Source of the DNA: Anodontia alba
Taxonomy: Eukaryota; Mollusca; Bivalvia; Lucinida; Lucinidae
Reading direction: 5' to 3'
DNA length: 64,000 bases
Assembly: GCA_964016985.1 (NCBI GenBank)
Contig: OZ024828.1
Location: forward strand, 12,636,242-12,700,241
Shown: piece after piece, positions 42,902 through 55,654 of the stretch
Numbering within the stretch: the stretch's first letter is position 1
How the letters are laid out: every line of letters begins with the position of its first letter
Made by a program: the position numbers and the translations under genes
The notes under the pieces: model-generated
What the model was told of the DNA's origin: nothing
The model's database searches: none
What the model saw: only the letters and a program-made list of their open reading frames with translations

Positions 42902-43935
42902 TTTTTAGCTCACCTGAAGCTAAGCTAGCTCCAGGTCAGCTTATGCCATGGCCTGTTTTCCGTCATCTGTCCGTCCGTCGTTAACTTTTCACATTTTCCT
43001 CAGAAGCCGCAAATTTTTTCAAACTTCATGTGGAGCCTTGTGTTAAAGGGGGATTGAACATTTTTACAAATTGTCCCCGTCGGATGGCAACTCTGGTTGC
43101 CATGGCAACTTGCAGCTCCCATGGACTTATAATGGGAAAAAATTGTCTTCTCCGAAACCATGAGGCCTAGACTTTTTATATTTAGTATGTAGCAATGTCT
43201 AGTGGTCCCCTACATAAATCCTGCCAACCATGCCCCTGGGATCCAGATTGGCCGCACCCTGGGGGTCATTAGCTCACATAGGCTTATGAAGGGAAAAACT
43301 TATAAAAATCTTTTTCTCTGAAACCATGAAGCCCAGAGCTTTCATATTTAGTATGAAGCATTGTCTAGTGGTACTCTGCATAAATCCTGCCAACCATGCC
43401 CCTGTGGTCAAAAGTGGCCCCGCCCAGGGGGTCATAAGCTCCCATAGGCTAGTAATGGGAAAAACTTTAAAAAATCTTCTTCTTTGAAACCATGAGGCCC
43501 TAAGCTTACATATTAAGTGTGAAGCAATGTCTAGTGGTACTCTACATAAATCCTGCCAACCATGTCCCTGGGGTCCAAGCTGGCCACGCCCCAGGGGCTC
43601 CCATAGGCTTATAATAGGAAAAATTTAAAAAATCTTCTCCGAATCCATGAGGCCCAGAGCTTTCATATTTAGTATGTAGCAAAGTCTAGTGGTCCCCTAC
43701 ATAAATCCTGCCAACCATGCCCCTGGGGTCCAAATGGGCCTTGCCCCGGGGGTCATTAGCTCCCATAGGCTTATTATGAAAAAAGCATAAAAAAATCTTC
43801 TCTGGAACCATGAGGCCCAGAGCTTTCATATTTAGTATGTAACAATGTATAGTGGTCCCCTAGATAAATCCTGCCAACCATGCCCCTGGGGTCAGAATTG
43901 GCCCACCCCAGGGCTCATTAGCTCACGATATGGAG
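42902..43935 (+). mobile_element. HINE-like element H2 with tandem array
   Basis: The 5' end TTTTTAGCTCACCTGAAGC matches the H family; no 3' end was found. The body is an array of about 160-bp monomers (43040-43930) containing GAAACCATGAGGCCCAGAGC, TCTAGTGGTCCCCTACATAA and CCTGCCAACCATGCCCCTGG. Confidence 0.65.
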
Positions 43936-45425
43936 AGAAAGAATAATGAACGGACAGATGGACAAATATGCTGATAAGCCCATTGTTTCTTACACGATAC
44001 AAATCATCATGATTGCATAGTATAACAAATTTGATGGTTCTAGCTTTTACGGTTCTTGAGAAATCTTTGATGAAAAATTTAGTACTGGCCTAGATATTGA
44101 GAGAAAGAAGAAAGAAAGAACAACCGATTAACAAATAATAAAAGCCAATTGTCTCTTACACGATGTAAGTAATCATCATTGCATATTATATCATGTTTGA
44201 GGCTTTTAGCTCTTACAGTTCCTGAGAGATCTCAACATTGTACCAGATATGGAGAGAAAGAAGAATGCAAGAATAGATGAACAAATAAGCTGATAATGTC
44301 CATTGTCTCTTACACGATACAAGCATCATGATTGCTTAGTATACAAAGTTTAAGGGTTCTAGCTTTTATGGTTCCTGAGAAATCTTTGACGAAACTTTAT
44401 CACTGGCCTAGATATTGAGGGAAAGAAGAATAAAAGAACAGATGAACAAGTAATCCGAGAAAGCTCATTATCTCTTACACTATATAAGTCATCATCATTG
44501 TATAGTATATCAAGTCCGAGGCTTCTAGCTTTAACAGTTCCTGAGAAAAAAAAAAAATAACACTAGCCTTGATATGGAGAGAAAGAAGAATGAAAGAACA
44601 GATGAACAAATAAGGTGATAATGCCCATTGTCTCTTACACGATACAAGTTGTCATGATTGCTTAGTATACCAAGTTTGAGACTTCTAGCTTTTATAGTTC
44701 CTGAGAAATCTTTGACGAAAAAGTTTAACACTTGCCAAGATATGGAGAGAAAGAAGAATGGAAGAACAGAAGAACAAATTAGCTGATAATGCCCATTGTC
44801 TCTTACACGATACAAGTCGTCATGATTGCATAGTATACCAAGTTTGAGACTTCCAGCTTTAGCAGTTTCTGAGAGAAATCTTTGATGAAAAAAGTTTAAC
44901 GCTGGCCTAGATATGGAGAGAAAGAAGAATAGAAGAACAGAAGAACAAATAACCGATAATGTCCAATGTCTCTTACAAGATACACATCATCATGATTGCA
45001 TAGTATACCAAGTTGAGGCTTCTAGCTTTTACGGTTCTTGAGAAATCTTTGATGAAAAATTTTAACAATGGCCTAGATATGGAGAGAAAGAAGAATGGAA
45101 GAATAGAACAAATAAGCTGATAATGCCCATTGTCTCTAACATGATAGAAATCATCATGAGTGCATAATATACCGAGTTTGAGACTTCCAGCTTTAACAGT
45201 TTCTGACAAATCTTTGACGAAATATTTTAACACGGGCCTAGATATGGAGAGAAAGAAGAATGGAAGATTACAGAAGAACAAATAAGCTGATAATGCCCAA
45301 TGTCTCTTACACGACACAATTCATCAAATAAGCCGAGAAAGCCCATTATATGTCACCATCATTGCATAGTGTACCAAGTTTGAGGCTTATAGCTTTTACG
45401 GTTCAAGAGAAATCTTTGGCAAAAA
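43935..45425. repeat. Tandem array of about 165-bp monomers
   Basis: About nine units with GATATGGAGAGAAAGAAGAA, ACAAATAAGCTGATAATGCC, CATTGTCTCTTACACGATAC and CCAAGTTTGAGACTTCTAGC. No similarity to the neighbouring array beyond a weak CTTTxACxGTTxCTGAGAAAT core. Confidence 0.9.
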
Positions 45426-45493
45426 ATAATGGTTTATGTAGGGAAGGACGGATGGACACATGGATGGACAGACTGACAGAAGGACATATGTAA

Positions 45494-45798
45494 GCCGGCC
45501 TCGGTGGCTCAGTTGGATGCGCCGTCCGACTGGAGACCAGGAGGTCGCGGGTTCAACCCCCGCCGAGGTCGGCAACATTCTTTCGTGGAGATTGATCATG
45601 AAATATTTTCTACGGTCATTCTCTCCCTTCCGCTGATTCAAGAAGGGCAGTTGTCAGTTTCTGGCGAAAGAATGTGCACAATACTGGTTAACCGCTTAGA
45701 GGACTAAGCCTGCCCAGTAAACGTGTGGTTAGGTAAACTGACCGCGCTCGACATGACCCTATTGGGTTGACTGGGCCGTAAAACCTCAACACAAACAA
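45494..45798 (+). mobile_element. tRNA-derived SINE, copy 1 (full length)
   Basis: The 5' head folds as a degenerate tRNA: acceptor GGCCTCG with CGAGGTC, box A TGGCTCAGTTGG, T arm GCGGG-TTCAACC-CCCGC containing box B. A unique body and 3' end TAAAACCTCAACACAAAC follow. A perfect 11-bp duplication GACATATGTAA flanks it (45483-45493, 45799-45809). About 305 bp. Not a functional tRNA: the anticodon stem is mispaired and the unit is repeated five times with retroposition hallmarks. Confidence 0.93.
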
Positions 45799-46295
45799 GA
45801 CATATGTAAACCAGTATACCACCCCACCCGCCTCCTACCCCCATATTCAAAGTGGGGATATAATAAACTTCAATGTTATGGTAAAGGTCCGATACCTCGT
45901 GTTGATATTACATCTAGGACATCGAACCATCATGTTAAAGGCTTAAAAGGGAGCCAATAAAATCTGTGCTAAACTTTTGTTGCTGATTCTAACACAGCGT
46001 GCCTATATAGACAATGGAGAAAACCAGTGATTTATTCTGCAACAAACCACTGGGTGGAAGCGCGCGACGCTATCTGGTGCCGTTCTGACTTCATTTTGAC
46101 TTTTTGTTGACGTCAGTCTTCGTTTCCACGACATCAGACTGTGTAACGTCGTTTTTCTCATGTCAACAACGTAAGAAATGCATGTAAACATCAGAGTTAC
46201 AGTCAAAAATGTTGGCGGGATTTCTTTATGCGATGGCAGAAAGTTGGAAGAATCTGAAAGACACAATTACTTTTTCATCGTTTTCTATGTGTTAG

Positions 46296-46474
46296 AATTG
46301 AAATAGATCAGCTCTTGTGCGTTATTTGTTGGGTAATAAATCGCTGTTTGTCGGTCAGTTGTAAGTAGATAAATCACTCGCGCTCTGCGCTCGTGATTTG
46401 ATCTACTTTACAACTAACCTCCAAACTGAGATTTATTACACAACAAATCACAGCTAGAGCTGATCTATTTCTTA
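46296..46474. repeat. Fold-back element
   Basis: AAATAGATCAGCTCTTG ... GTTGTAAGTAGATAAATCAC mirrors GTGATTTGATCTACTTTACAAC ... AGCTAGAGCTGATCTATTT around GCGCTCTGCGC. Arms are about 85 bp. Confidence 0.85.
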
Positions 46475-46904
46475 AGTATAGTATATATCTTCAATAAAGA
46501 CATGCTTTCTGCATGTTTCTGTAAAAGAAAATCTAGGCAGTCCTGGACCATTCTTTGCGAAACCAGGCAACAATCAGAAGGTGTTTTGTAACGGGAAATT
46601 ACAAAATAAAATTCAGATTCCAAAAAAAAAAAAAATTCCAAAAAAACAAAAAAAAAAAAACAAAACAAAAACAAAAAACAATCAGATTATTTATTGGATG
46701 AATACCTACCTGGTGCTAAGCAAGAGGCTAGCTGGATGACTATAGTTGATCAAAATGACAAATATACTGCACTTTTTAATCATTTTGGGTCGATTGTTTG
46801 TTAATCGACCAATGTTACTAAGCGCAGTGTCTTTACATTGCTGATGATGAGGTGACTATCACTAATTTGTACGAAATCCGGGTAATGGTTATATAAATAT
46901 CCAC

Positions 46905-47460
46905 GCAAGTTTTGCCTTACATTATTTTTGGAATCTGGACTGGACTCATATGTTGAGTTCGGCAAACAGAAAGCGGCATCTGATCTGGGTCTGTACTGTT
47001 TGCATAAAATACACGTTTTATTTTTGGTATGTTTTGATGGTCCAGTTTCTGTACATTTCACACTTTCTTTTCAACTGTATTCTAAAACAAGACAAACACA
47101 TCACATGCACGCATGCATGCACATGCGTGCATGCACACACACACACACACACGCACATACACACTGGCCTCGGTGGCTCAGTTGGATGCGCCGTCCGACT
47201 GGAGACCAGGAGGTCGCGGGTTCAACCCCCGGCGAGGTCGGTAACATTCTTTCGTGGAGATTGATCATGAAATATTTTCTACGGTCATTCTCTCCCTTCC
47301 GCTGATTCAAGAAGGGCAGTTGTCAGTTTCTGGCGAAAGAATGTGCACAATACTGGTTAACCGCTTAGAGGACTAAGCCTGCCCAGTAAACGTGTGGTTA
47401 GGTAAACTGACCACGCTCGACATGACCCCATTGGGTTGACTGGGCCGTAAAACCTCAACA

Positions 47461-47496
<36 letters not shown>

Positions 47497-47660
47497 AGGT
47501 AAGGGTTAATTATATCAGAGCTATTTTGTTTTTCAGAGAATTTTAAAACAACACACACTACACCCACACCAAGTAATGGTTATTTATAGCCGCGATTTTT
47601 TTGCTTGGTATTATATGTGGAATCTGGACAGGTTTAGCAAACAGTGTAGACCCAGATCAG
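46905..47660. repeat. Second copy of the (CA)n-bearing dispersed repeat
   Basis: Same order of blocks as 35035-35460 (GGACTGGACTCATATG, CTGATCTGGGTCTGTACTG, TTTGGTATGTTTTGATGGTC, CA run, CACCAGGTAAGG); split by the SINE at 47166-47465. Confidence 0.75.
47166..47465 (+). mobile_element. tRNA-derived SINE, copy 2 (full length)
   Basis: Nearly identical to copy 1. It is inserted in a CA run, so the duplication cannot be distinguished from the microsatellite. Confidence 0.92.
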
Positions 47661-47739
47661 ATGCCACAGTCAGTTCCGGACCATTTTTCCAGCTCAGTCA
47701 ACCCAACAGTGCTACAAATGTATCAGTGCTGAGCAAGTT

Positions 47740-48078
47740 CGACTTTCAGGGTCCTGGGCTCAAGGTCACGGTCACTGTGGCTATTTTTAGAAAAAACTTT
47801 GTCATCACTTTAGCGCCTATATTTATTGATGGATTTTACTATAACTTCACACAAATGTAAAGTATGATAATATTTTGAGCAACTTTCAGGGTCCTGGGCT
47901 CAAGGTCAAGGTCACTGTGGCTATTTTAAGAAAAAACAAACTTTGTCATCGCTCTAGCGCCTACATTTATTGATGGAATTTAATATAGGTTCACACAAAT
48001 ATTGGGTATGATAATTTCTCGAGCAAGTTGGACTTTCAGGGTCCTGGGCTGAAGGTCAAGGTCACTATGGCTATTTTT
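47740..48078. repeat. Tandem units (GGTCCTGGGCTCAAGGTCA)
   Basis: Three units of about 130 bp with TTTCAGGGTCCTGGGCTCAA, GTCACTGTGGCTATTTTTAG and TTTGTCATC. The array is interrupted by H3 and resumes at 49756. Confidence 0.85.
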
Positions 48079-49755
48079 AGATCACCTGAGCAAAAGCTCA
48101 GGGTGAGCTATTGTCGTCACCCTATGTCCGTTGTCGTTCGTCGTCAACAGTTAGTTTGTTAACACTCTAGAGGTCACAGTTTTGACCCAATTTTGATGAA
48201 ACTTGGTCAGAATGTGTGCCTCTATGAAATCTAGGTTAAGTTTTATACTGGGTTACTTGGGGTCAAAAACTAAGTCACCAGGTCAAATCAAAGGAAAAAC
48301 TTGTTAACACTCAAGAGGTCATAGTTTTGACCCAATCTTGATGAAACTTGCTCAAAATGTTTGCCTCTGTTAAATCTAGGTCAAGTTCGAAACTGAGTTA
48401 CTACGGGTAAAAAACTAGGTCACCGGGCCAGATCAGCAGAAAACTTTGTTAACACTCTAGCGGTCACATTTTTGAAGCAATCATCATGAATCTTGCCCAA
48501 TATGTTTGTCTTGATGATTTCTAGGTCAAGTTGGAAACTGGGTCACTTGGGATCAAAAACTAGGTCACCGGGCCAAATCAGCAGAAAACCTTGTTAACAC
48601 TCTAGCAGTCGCATTTTTCAAGCAATCATCATGAATCTTGCTCAAAATGTTAGTCTTGATGATTTCTAGGTCAAGTTTGAAACTGGGTCACTTGGAGTCA
48701 AAAACTAGGTCACCGGGCCAAATCAGCAGAAAACCTTGTTACCACTCTAGCGGTCACATTTTTCAAGCAATCATCATGAATCTTGCTCAAAATGTTTGTC
48801 TTGATGATTTCTAGGTCAAGATTGAAACTGGGTCACGTGGTGTCAAAAACTAGTTCACCAGGCCAAACCAGCAGAAAACCTTGCTAACACTCTAGCGGTC
48901 ACATTTTTGAAGCAATAATCATGAATCTTGCTCAAAATGTTTGTCTTGATGAGTTCTAGGATATGTTTGAAACTGGGTCACTTGGGGTCAAAAACTAGGT
49001 CACCGGGCCAAATCAGCTGAAAACCTTGTTAACACTCTAGCGGTCACATTTTTGAAGCAATCATCATGAATCTGGCTCAAAATGTTTTTCTTGATGATTT
49101 CTAGTTCAAGTTTGAAACTGGAACACCTGGGTTCAAAAACTAGGTCACCAGGCCAAATCAGTGTAAAATCTTGTTATCACTCTAGCGGTCACATTTTTAA
49201 AGCAATCATCATGAATCTTGCTCAAAATGTTTTTGATGAGTTCTGGGTCAAGTTCGAAACTGGGTCACTTGGAGTCAAAAACTAGGTCACAGGGCCAAAT
49301 CAGCGGCAAACTTTGTTAACACTCTACTTAGGTCACATTTTTTAAGCAATCATCATGAATCGCTCAAAATGTCTGTCTTGATGATTTCAAGGTGATGTAT
49401 AGTTTTCTGTCCAGTGACTCTCTTAAGTTTTTTCCATTTAGGTCAGTTTCTCAGTAATTATTGGTCCTACAGAGTGATATTTGGTACTTGTGAAGTGTTT
49501 GTGTTTAGGTCAGTTTCTCAGTAACTATTGCTCCTACAGCCAGTGATACTTAGTACATGGCCTCTTGAGTGCAGTCATCCATATTTGACCTTGACCTTTA
49601 TTTCACAGTCGATTAGACATGCTACATCGTCTTACTTGTTAATATAATCATTTTGAACTGTGATCAGAATGTTTGCCTTGATCAGTTCTAGATCAGGCTC
49701 TCAAAGTGCTATGTTGCTCAGGTGAGGGTTACAGGGCCATCATGGCCCTCTTGTT
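48079..49755 (+). mobile_element. HINE-like element H3
   Basis: 5' AGATCACCTGAGCAAAAGCT CAGGGTGAGCTATTG; 3' TGCTCAGGTGAGGGTTACAG GGCCATCATGGCCCTCTTGTT. Removing it restores GGCTATTTTTAG-AAAAA as in the uninterrupted units nearby, with no target-site duplication. The interior is an array of about 145-bp monomers. Confidence 0.75.
48150..49400. repeat. Tandem array of about 145-bp monomers in H3
   Basis: Eight to nine units with TTGTTAACACTCTAGCGGTC, AAGCAATCATCATGAATCTT, GATGATTTCTAGGTCAAG and AAAACTAGGTCACCGGGCCA. Confidence 0.95.
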
Positions 49756-50049
49756 AGAAAAATGTTGTCATCCCTCTAGTGCCTACATTTATCAATGGAT
49801 TTTAATATAACTTCACACAAATGTTTGGGATTGCTGATTTGCAAATTTCGTTAATTTTTGACTAGAGTTATCTGCCTACAACACGTCCATGTTTTTGTTT
49901 CTGGACAATAACTTGAGTAAATCTCAACAGATTATTACAAACTTAGTATGTGCATTGATATTGTGGAGAGCTAATGGGCAAATTTCATCAATATTTGACA
50001 AAGTTTTCTGCCTGCAACACATCCATATTTTTCATTTTCAGACAATAAC

Positions 50050-50700
50050 TTGAGTAAATCTCAGCGGATTTTCACCAAACTTCATTACCCTGCAGTGGCA
50101 GGGTATCATGCATTGTCTGCGATTCTTTATATATCAAAACTCTATCCCTATGGGGTCTTCTGTCCCTGCCCTGGCATTATATACATACATAAAATCATGG
50201 AAAAATTGCATAAAATCACAGTTCAGAGATATGTTTTTAGAACTTGCATCGCTTGGCCATAGCGCCAAAAGATTTTTATTGACATCATTATTCTGTCCTT
50301 CATTGGTTATCTGTCCCTGCTCTAAGGCTATATACATGTATAAAACCATGAAAAAAATTGTACAAATTCGCAGATAAAAAAGATGTTTTGAAACTTGCAT
50401 CAATTTGCCATAATATCAAAAAGTCCTGTTGACATCAATAGTCTGTACCTCGGGGTAGTTGGTCCCTGTCTCAGAGCTATATACATGTATAAAATTATGA
50501 AACAGTCATATAAAATCACATTTTGAAGAGTTTTGTTTGAAACTTGCATCAAGTAGCCATATTGCCAAAAGATATCTGTTGACATCTGTCTCCCAGGGGT
50601 CATCTGTCCCTGCCCTGGGGCTATATAAATGTACACAACCACGAAAAAAATGGCATAAAATAACAGTTCAAAGAGATTGTTTTGAAACGTCTGTGAATGT
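50050..50700. repeat. Tandem array of about 150-bp monomers
   Basis: Four units with GGTCATCTGTCCCTGCCCTG, TATATACATGTATAAAA, AAAATCACAGTTCA and TTGACATC. Short open frames on both strands are by-products of the repeat. Confidence 0.85.
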
Positions 50701-50959
50701 CTACCAGTTAGCTTTTTCTTTTTTATGCCAACTAGTTTTGATTGGTTGCAACATTCCAAATTTTGCCATAATGGAACATTTGTTACATAGCACAGGGGTC
50801 AATTTTAGCACTTGCTAACTTGCTAAATGCTGGTAATTTCCTCAAAAAGCAAGCTGCAATTTCCATCACTTGCTAATTCTAGCAAGTTGGAAAGATTCTC
50901 TTTAATTGGCGGAACCTGAGGCATTGTTGCTAAAGTTTTGCAATTTCTTTTCCAAAAGC

Positions 50960-51125
50960 AATGATAATATTTTTCTTATTTTTCCCTGAAAACAGGTTTT
51001 GACATTACATGCAAATTGTCTCTATAGAAAACAGGTTTTGACATTACATGCAAATTGTCTCCATAGGAGACAATTTGCATGTAATGGCAAAACCTGTTTT
51101 CTGGGAAAAATAAGAAAAATATTCT
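50960..51125. repeat. Fold-back element, second copy of the 38311 family
   Basis: CCTGAAAACAGGTTTTGACA TTACATGCAAATTGTCTC and its mirror; the left half contains an extra 45-bp direct repeat. Flanked by TTTTTCTTATTTTT / AAAAATAAGAAAAAT. Confidence 0.85.
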
Positions 51126-51312
51126 AAAATGTCTGCTGAATTTTTTACCCAGAGTGCTAAGGTTTAAAGACACATTTAACAGTGTTTATAAGTGTGAAAA
51201 AGCAAGTTGGCTGAAAGATTTAGCAAGTAAAAAATAATGCCACTTGCTAATTTTAGCAAGCTGTCAAAAAATTTGTAGCATCTAAAATAATGATAGTGCT
51301 AAGGCTGTTTTA

Positions 51313-51352
51313 CTCAGGTGAGCGAATCATGGCACATGGGCCTCTTTACTTG
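51313..51352 (+). repeat. Orphan HINE-like 3' end
   Basis: ACTCAGGTGAGCGAATCATG GCACATGGGCCTCTTTACTTGTT resembles the H-family 3' end; the corresponding 5' end was not found. Confidence 0.5.
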
Positions 51353-51516
51353 TTGCCTTCAAATTTGTGGTGCTTTTTATTTGACCTGGGACTTCTGCCA
51401 AATCTAAAACAAATCATAGGCAGCCCATCTATTTCTCTGGCCCTGACGGTCTGGGGCCTATGGCTGAGTCATGCCTCAAGTATAATTAAGACAGGATGCA
51501 TATTGTTTAATAAAAG

Positions 51517-51678
51517 TTTTAGTTATTACTTGGCAGTTGCCTGAAAGCAATTCAGTCCAGCAGCAGCACGGTCTATATTTACTGACAATTCTTCTTTGTC
51601 TCAGATCTGGGAATGTGGTAACTAATTATAAAGATTGGGGATGAGATGGTAACATCACAACCAGATAAATAAACAATG
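51517..51678 (+). pseudogene. Partial duplicate of exon 3 and its acceptor
   Basis: A 162-bp direct duplicate of 51679-51840 that includes the polypyrimidine tract, the AG acceptor (CTTTGTCTCAG) and the first ~70 nt of exon 3. A 2-nt deletion (GTGGTAACTAATTAT against GTAGTAAAACGAATTAT) shifts its frame into a stop, and there is no donor. If spliced it would break the protein. Confidence 0.75.
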
Positions 51679-51766
51679 TTTTAGTTATTACTTGGCAGTT
51701 GCCAGAAAGCAGTTCAGTCCAGCAGCAGCAAGGTCTGTATTAACTGACAATTCTTATTTGTTTCAG

Positions 51767-51899
51767 ATCTGGGAATGTAGTAAAACGAATTATAAAAATT
51801 GGGGATGAGATAGTAACATCGCAACCAGATATACGTTTTAGATCAACTGACCTCTCATTGGAAACAGCAGAGTGTGAAACTGTAGTTTCTATAGCAGAG
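51767..51899 (+). CDS. Unknown protein, putative coding exon 3
   Basis: Acceptor CTTATTTGTTTCAG, donor GCAGAG|GTATGC; 133 nt, phase 2 in and phase 0 out, matching the exons on either side. Translation SGNVVKRIIKIGDEIVTSQP, DIRFRSTDLSLETAECETVV, SIAE: a mixed alpha/beta look with no motif I recognise. The other frames carry stops. A broken duplicate of its first half lies 162 bp upstream. Confidence 0.68.
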
Positions 51900-53130
51900 G
51901 TATGCTGAATGATACATGAGGAGTAATATTAGCTTTGAATGCAACATCTAGGAAGAGCTTATGCTGTATGGGGACCCTCTCTTTACCTGTCTTATTTGAA
52001 CATTTTCCCATTATTGGTACTCTCCTGTGATATCTGTCCATTTCACCCCTCAACATTTTCTTGTTATTACATCTCAGAAACCACTGGATGGATTGCCACT
52101 TAATGTGTGCATTCCTCTTGAGGCCAAGACCAAATGTTTCACCCAGCAATGACAGCCTCACATTCTTTGTTTCTCCAATTATCTCCCCTGGTCACATTTT
52201 AGCTCACTTTAGCCTTTAGCTCTGTGGTTAGCTTATATATAGGAAGGCTCTGTTGTTGATATCTGTGGTCTGGGGTTTGTCATCTCTCAACATTTTCAAA
52301 CATCTCTTCTGAAACCACTGGGCAGATTGAAGTCAAATTTCATATGGAGCCTCCATGGGATGGGGGAACAAAATTTTGTTCAAATGGTCCAGGTCACATG
52401 ACCAAGGTGGCTGCCATGACCATATATGATTAAAATCCATCAAAAGTCTTCTACACTAAACCAGTTGGTTGATTGCCATGAAACTTGGTTTGTAGCATCA
52501 GGGACTCTGGCTCTTTAAAGTTTGAACAAATGAAGACCATAGGTTGATGACCTATTTTAGGCAAAGGTCAAATTTGATAACCATCATAGTTTGGGATTAT
52601 GGGTCAGCATGGTACAGCATTTTACCTCAAAATAAGACACTTGGTCTCTCAGGTAAGTAAGGTGTAGTCGCAGAAAAGTTGGAGTTATGTCCCTTGGTAG
52701 GTTTTCAAAATTTAAGATGCATTTTGCTTAATAACTTTTATATTTGTGGTCCTGCTTTAATGAACCTTATACCACACTTGGTCTCTAAGGTAAGGAAGGC
52801 GTAGTAGTAGAATAGTGGCCAAGGGCCCATAACTCTTGGAGTTATGTCCCTTGGTAGGTTTTCAAATTTTGCCTTTCTTGAAACTTTTTGTAATAGATTT
52901 CTCAGGAACTATGAAAGCTAGAAAACTGAAAGTTCATATAAACATGGACTTTTATGTTTGTGGTCCTACCTCGAAGAAACTTATACTCATGGAGTTATGC
53001 CATGTTACCTTGTCCTACAGTGAAGTACATGTATCTGGTAAGCACGAATTCAAAATATTTCATAACTATGGGTCTTTCTCCTCTAATAGTGCTGCAGTGG
53101 GCCTATAGTCAGATCCTCTGACAGATCTAG

Positions 53131-54653
53131 TTAGCTCACCTGAGCCAAAGGCTCAAGGTGAGCTTTTGTGACCCCGCAATGTCTGTCGTCCGTCATGCGT
53201 CGTCCGTCTGTCAACAATTTACTTAAACAACATCTCCTCCTAAACCGGTGAATGGATTTTGAAATAATTTCGCAGGAATGTTCCTTAGATGACCCTCTAC
53301 AAAAATTGCCTAAATGGTTCTGCTCCGCTAAACAAAATGGCCACCAGAGCTAAAAATAGAAAACATTTAAAGGACATCTCCTCCCAGGCCAATGGCCCAA
53401 TTTCAAAATAATTTCACAGAAATGTTCCTCTCATGCCCCTTTACCAAAATTGCTAAAATGGTTCAACAATTTACTTAAACAACATCTCCTCCTAAACCGG
53501 TGAATGGATTTTGAAATAATTTCGCAGGAATGTTCCTTAGATGACCCTCTACAAAAATTGCCTAAATGGTTCTGCTCCGCTAAACAAAATGGCCACCAGA
53601 GCTAAAAATAGAAAACATTTAAAGGACATCTCCTCCCAGGCCAATGGCCCAATTTCAAAATAATTTCACAGAAATGTTCCTCTCATGCCCCTTTACCAAA
53701 ATTGCTAAAATGGTTCTGCTCTGCTAAACAAAATGGTCACCAGAGCTAAAAATAGAAAAAACCTTTAAAACGACATCTCCTCCCAGGCCAATGGCCCGAT
53801 TTCAAATTAAATTCACAGAAATGTTCCTCTCATGCCCTTTACCAAAATTGCTAAAATGGTTCTGCTCCGCAAAACAAAAGGGCCGCCAGAGCTAAAAATA
53901 GAAAAAGCCTTTTAAACAACATCTTCTTCTAGGCCAAGGGCCCGATTTCAAAAGAATTTCACGGAAATGTTCCTCTAATGCCCCTTTACCAAAATTGCTA
54001 AAACGGTTTTGCTCCGCTGAACAAAATGGCCGCCAAAGCTAAAAATAAAAAGAACCTTTAAACGACATCTCCTCTTAGGCCTATGACTGGATTTCAAAAT
54101 AATTTCACAGAAATGTTCCTCGTATGATCCTTGACCAAAAATGCTAAAATGGTTCCCTTTGGCTTAACAAAATGGCCTCCAGAGCTAGAAATAGAAAAAG
54201 GGTGTAGACTATCATTCATTTGTCAACAATTTACTTAAAAGACATCTCTTTCTAAACCGGTTAATGGATTTTGAAATAATTTCACATGAATGTTTCTTGA
54301 GTGACCCTCTACCAAAATTGCTAAAATGGTGCCATTCCACTAAACGAAATGGCTAAAAATAGAAAAATCTTTAAACAACATCTCCGACAATGCCAGTGGC
54401 CCGATTTCGAAATAATTTCTCAGAAATGTTCCTCTAATGCCCCTTTACCAAGCTTGCTAAAATGGTTCTGATCTACTGAACAAAATTGCCACCAGAGCTA
54501 AAAATAGAAAAACCTTTAAACAACATCTCCTCCTAAGCCTATGTCCTGGTTTCAAAATAATTTTGCAGAAATGTTCTTCTGATTAAGTCATATTCTCCTT
54601 AAGTGCTATGATACTCAGGTGAGCAATATAGGGCCATTATGGCCGTCTTGTTT
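53131..54653 (+). mobile_element. HINE-like element H4
   Basis: 5' TTAGCTCACCTGAGCCAAAG GCTCAAGGTGAGC; 3' ACTCAGGTGAGCAATATAGG GCCATTATGGCCGTCTTGTT. The interior is an array of about 150-bp monomers with CATCTCCTCCTAAACCGGTG, AAATAATTTC, GAAATGTTCCTC and CAAAATGGCCACCAGAGC. Confidence 0.7.
53211..53714. repeat. Exact 252-bp tandem duplication
   Basis: 53211-53462 and 53463-53714 appear identical base for base, while neighbouring monomers of the same array differ at many positions. Confidence 0.9.
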
Positions 54654-55654
54654 TAAGTATTACCAGTATTGTTATTCAAAGAATTCCATCTACTGAAATA
54701 CGATTTATATAGCTCTGCATCTACAGCCCTTCTGTACCTGCAGCAGGTGAGGGAAGGGGCCATGTTAGTATTTCTTCTGTTTCTGCACTCTCATTCGCTG
54801 TTTTCATCATCCTCCTCTATTTCACATTTTCTTATCTTCTACTAGCTCTTCTGTCTCTTCTCCCATTCTCTGGGAAACAACACAAAATGGCCTACTAGGG
54901 TTGACATGTTGTTCAACAACAACAACAGCCCTTTGAGCATAACAATGATCAGTTTCATTCTACACAAACCACTCCTTGAAAATAGGGGAGACCTCTGTTT
55001 TCATCTAGACAACAAATTCTAGTTACAATCTGTCCCACCGCTGTAGGTTCGAGTCCTTGGACCACAAATGAGAAATAGTGAGAAATGTTTACCCAGGAAA
55101 AGCCACGATTTCAGGTTACAACCATCCCAAGCCACCAAAGAAAGTAATACAAGGCAGCACAAAGGCGCACAAAAAATCAAAACAATGTGCATATCAACAG
55201 TACAAGACTGACAAATATATGATAACAAAGAAACAACCGCCTTGGGATGGTCGGTAGCAAGGCTACTGGTAAGTTTGCGAACTTTCAGTCCTTGCCCTGA
55301 ACTCAAAATGCAGTGTCATACATGATAACTCTAGCAAATGGATCCACATGGAGTCCTCTTTGCTTAACATGAATCATGATAACATTATAAAACAGTTAAG
55401 GCTAAATTAAGACAGGGTTCCATTTACAGTAGGTCTGGTGTTTTTTCTCTTGGTACTCTGTTTTTCACCCATCTTTGATGAGCAATTGGCTTGCTGTTGC
55501 AAGGGCCATAAAACCCAGGTCAAAACAACTAAAAAATCTGATTGCAGAAAAACAGATAGTAAGTCACATGAGTAAACATTGGAACTTAGGTCATCGCCAT
55601 TAACATCATACAATATCTGGGATGCTGTTACTTTGGGAGAGTGTTTCTTTTCAG

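Noticed and set aside
45494..45575. Possible tRNA gene (good box A, box B and acceptor stem)
   Set aside because: It is the head of a SINE: the same 305-bp unit recurs with target-site duplications, and the anticodon stem is mispaired.
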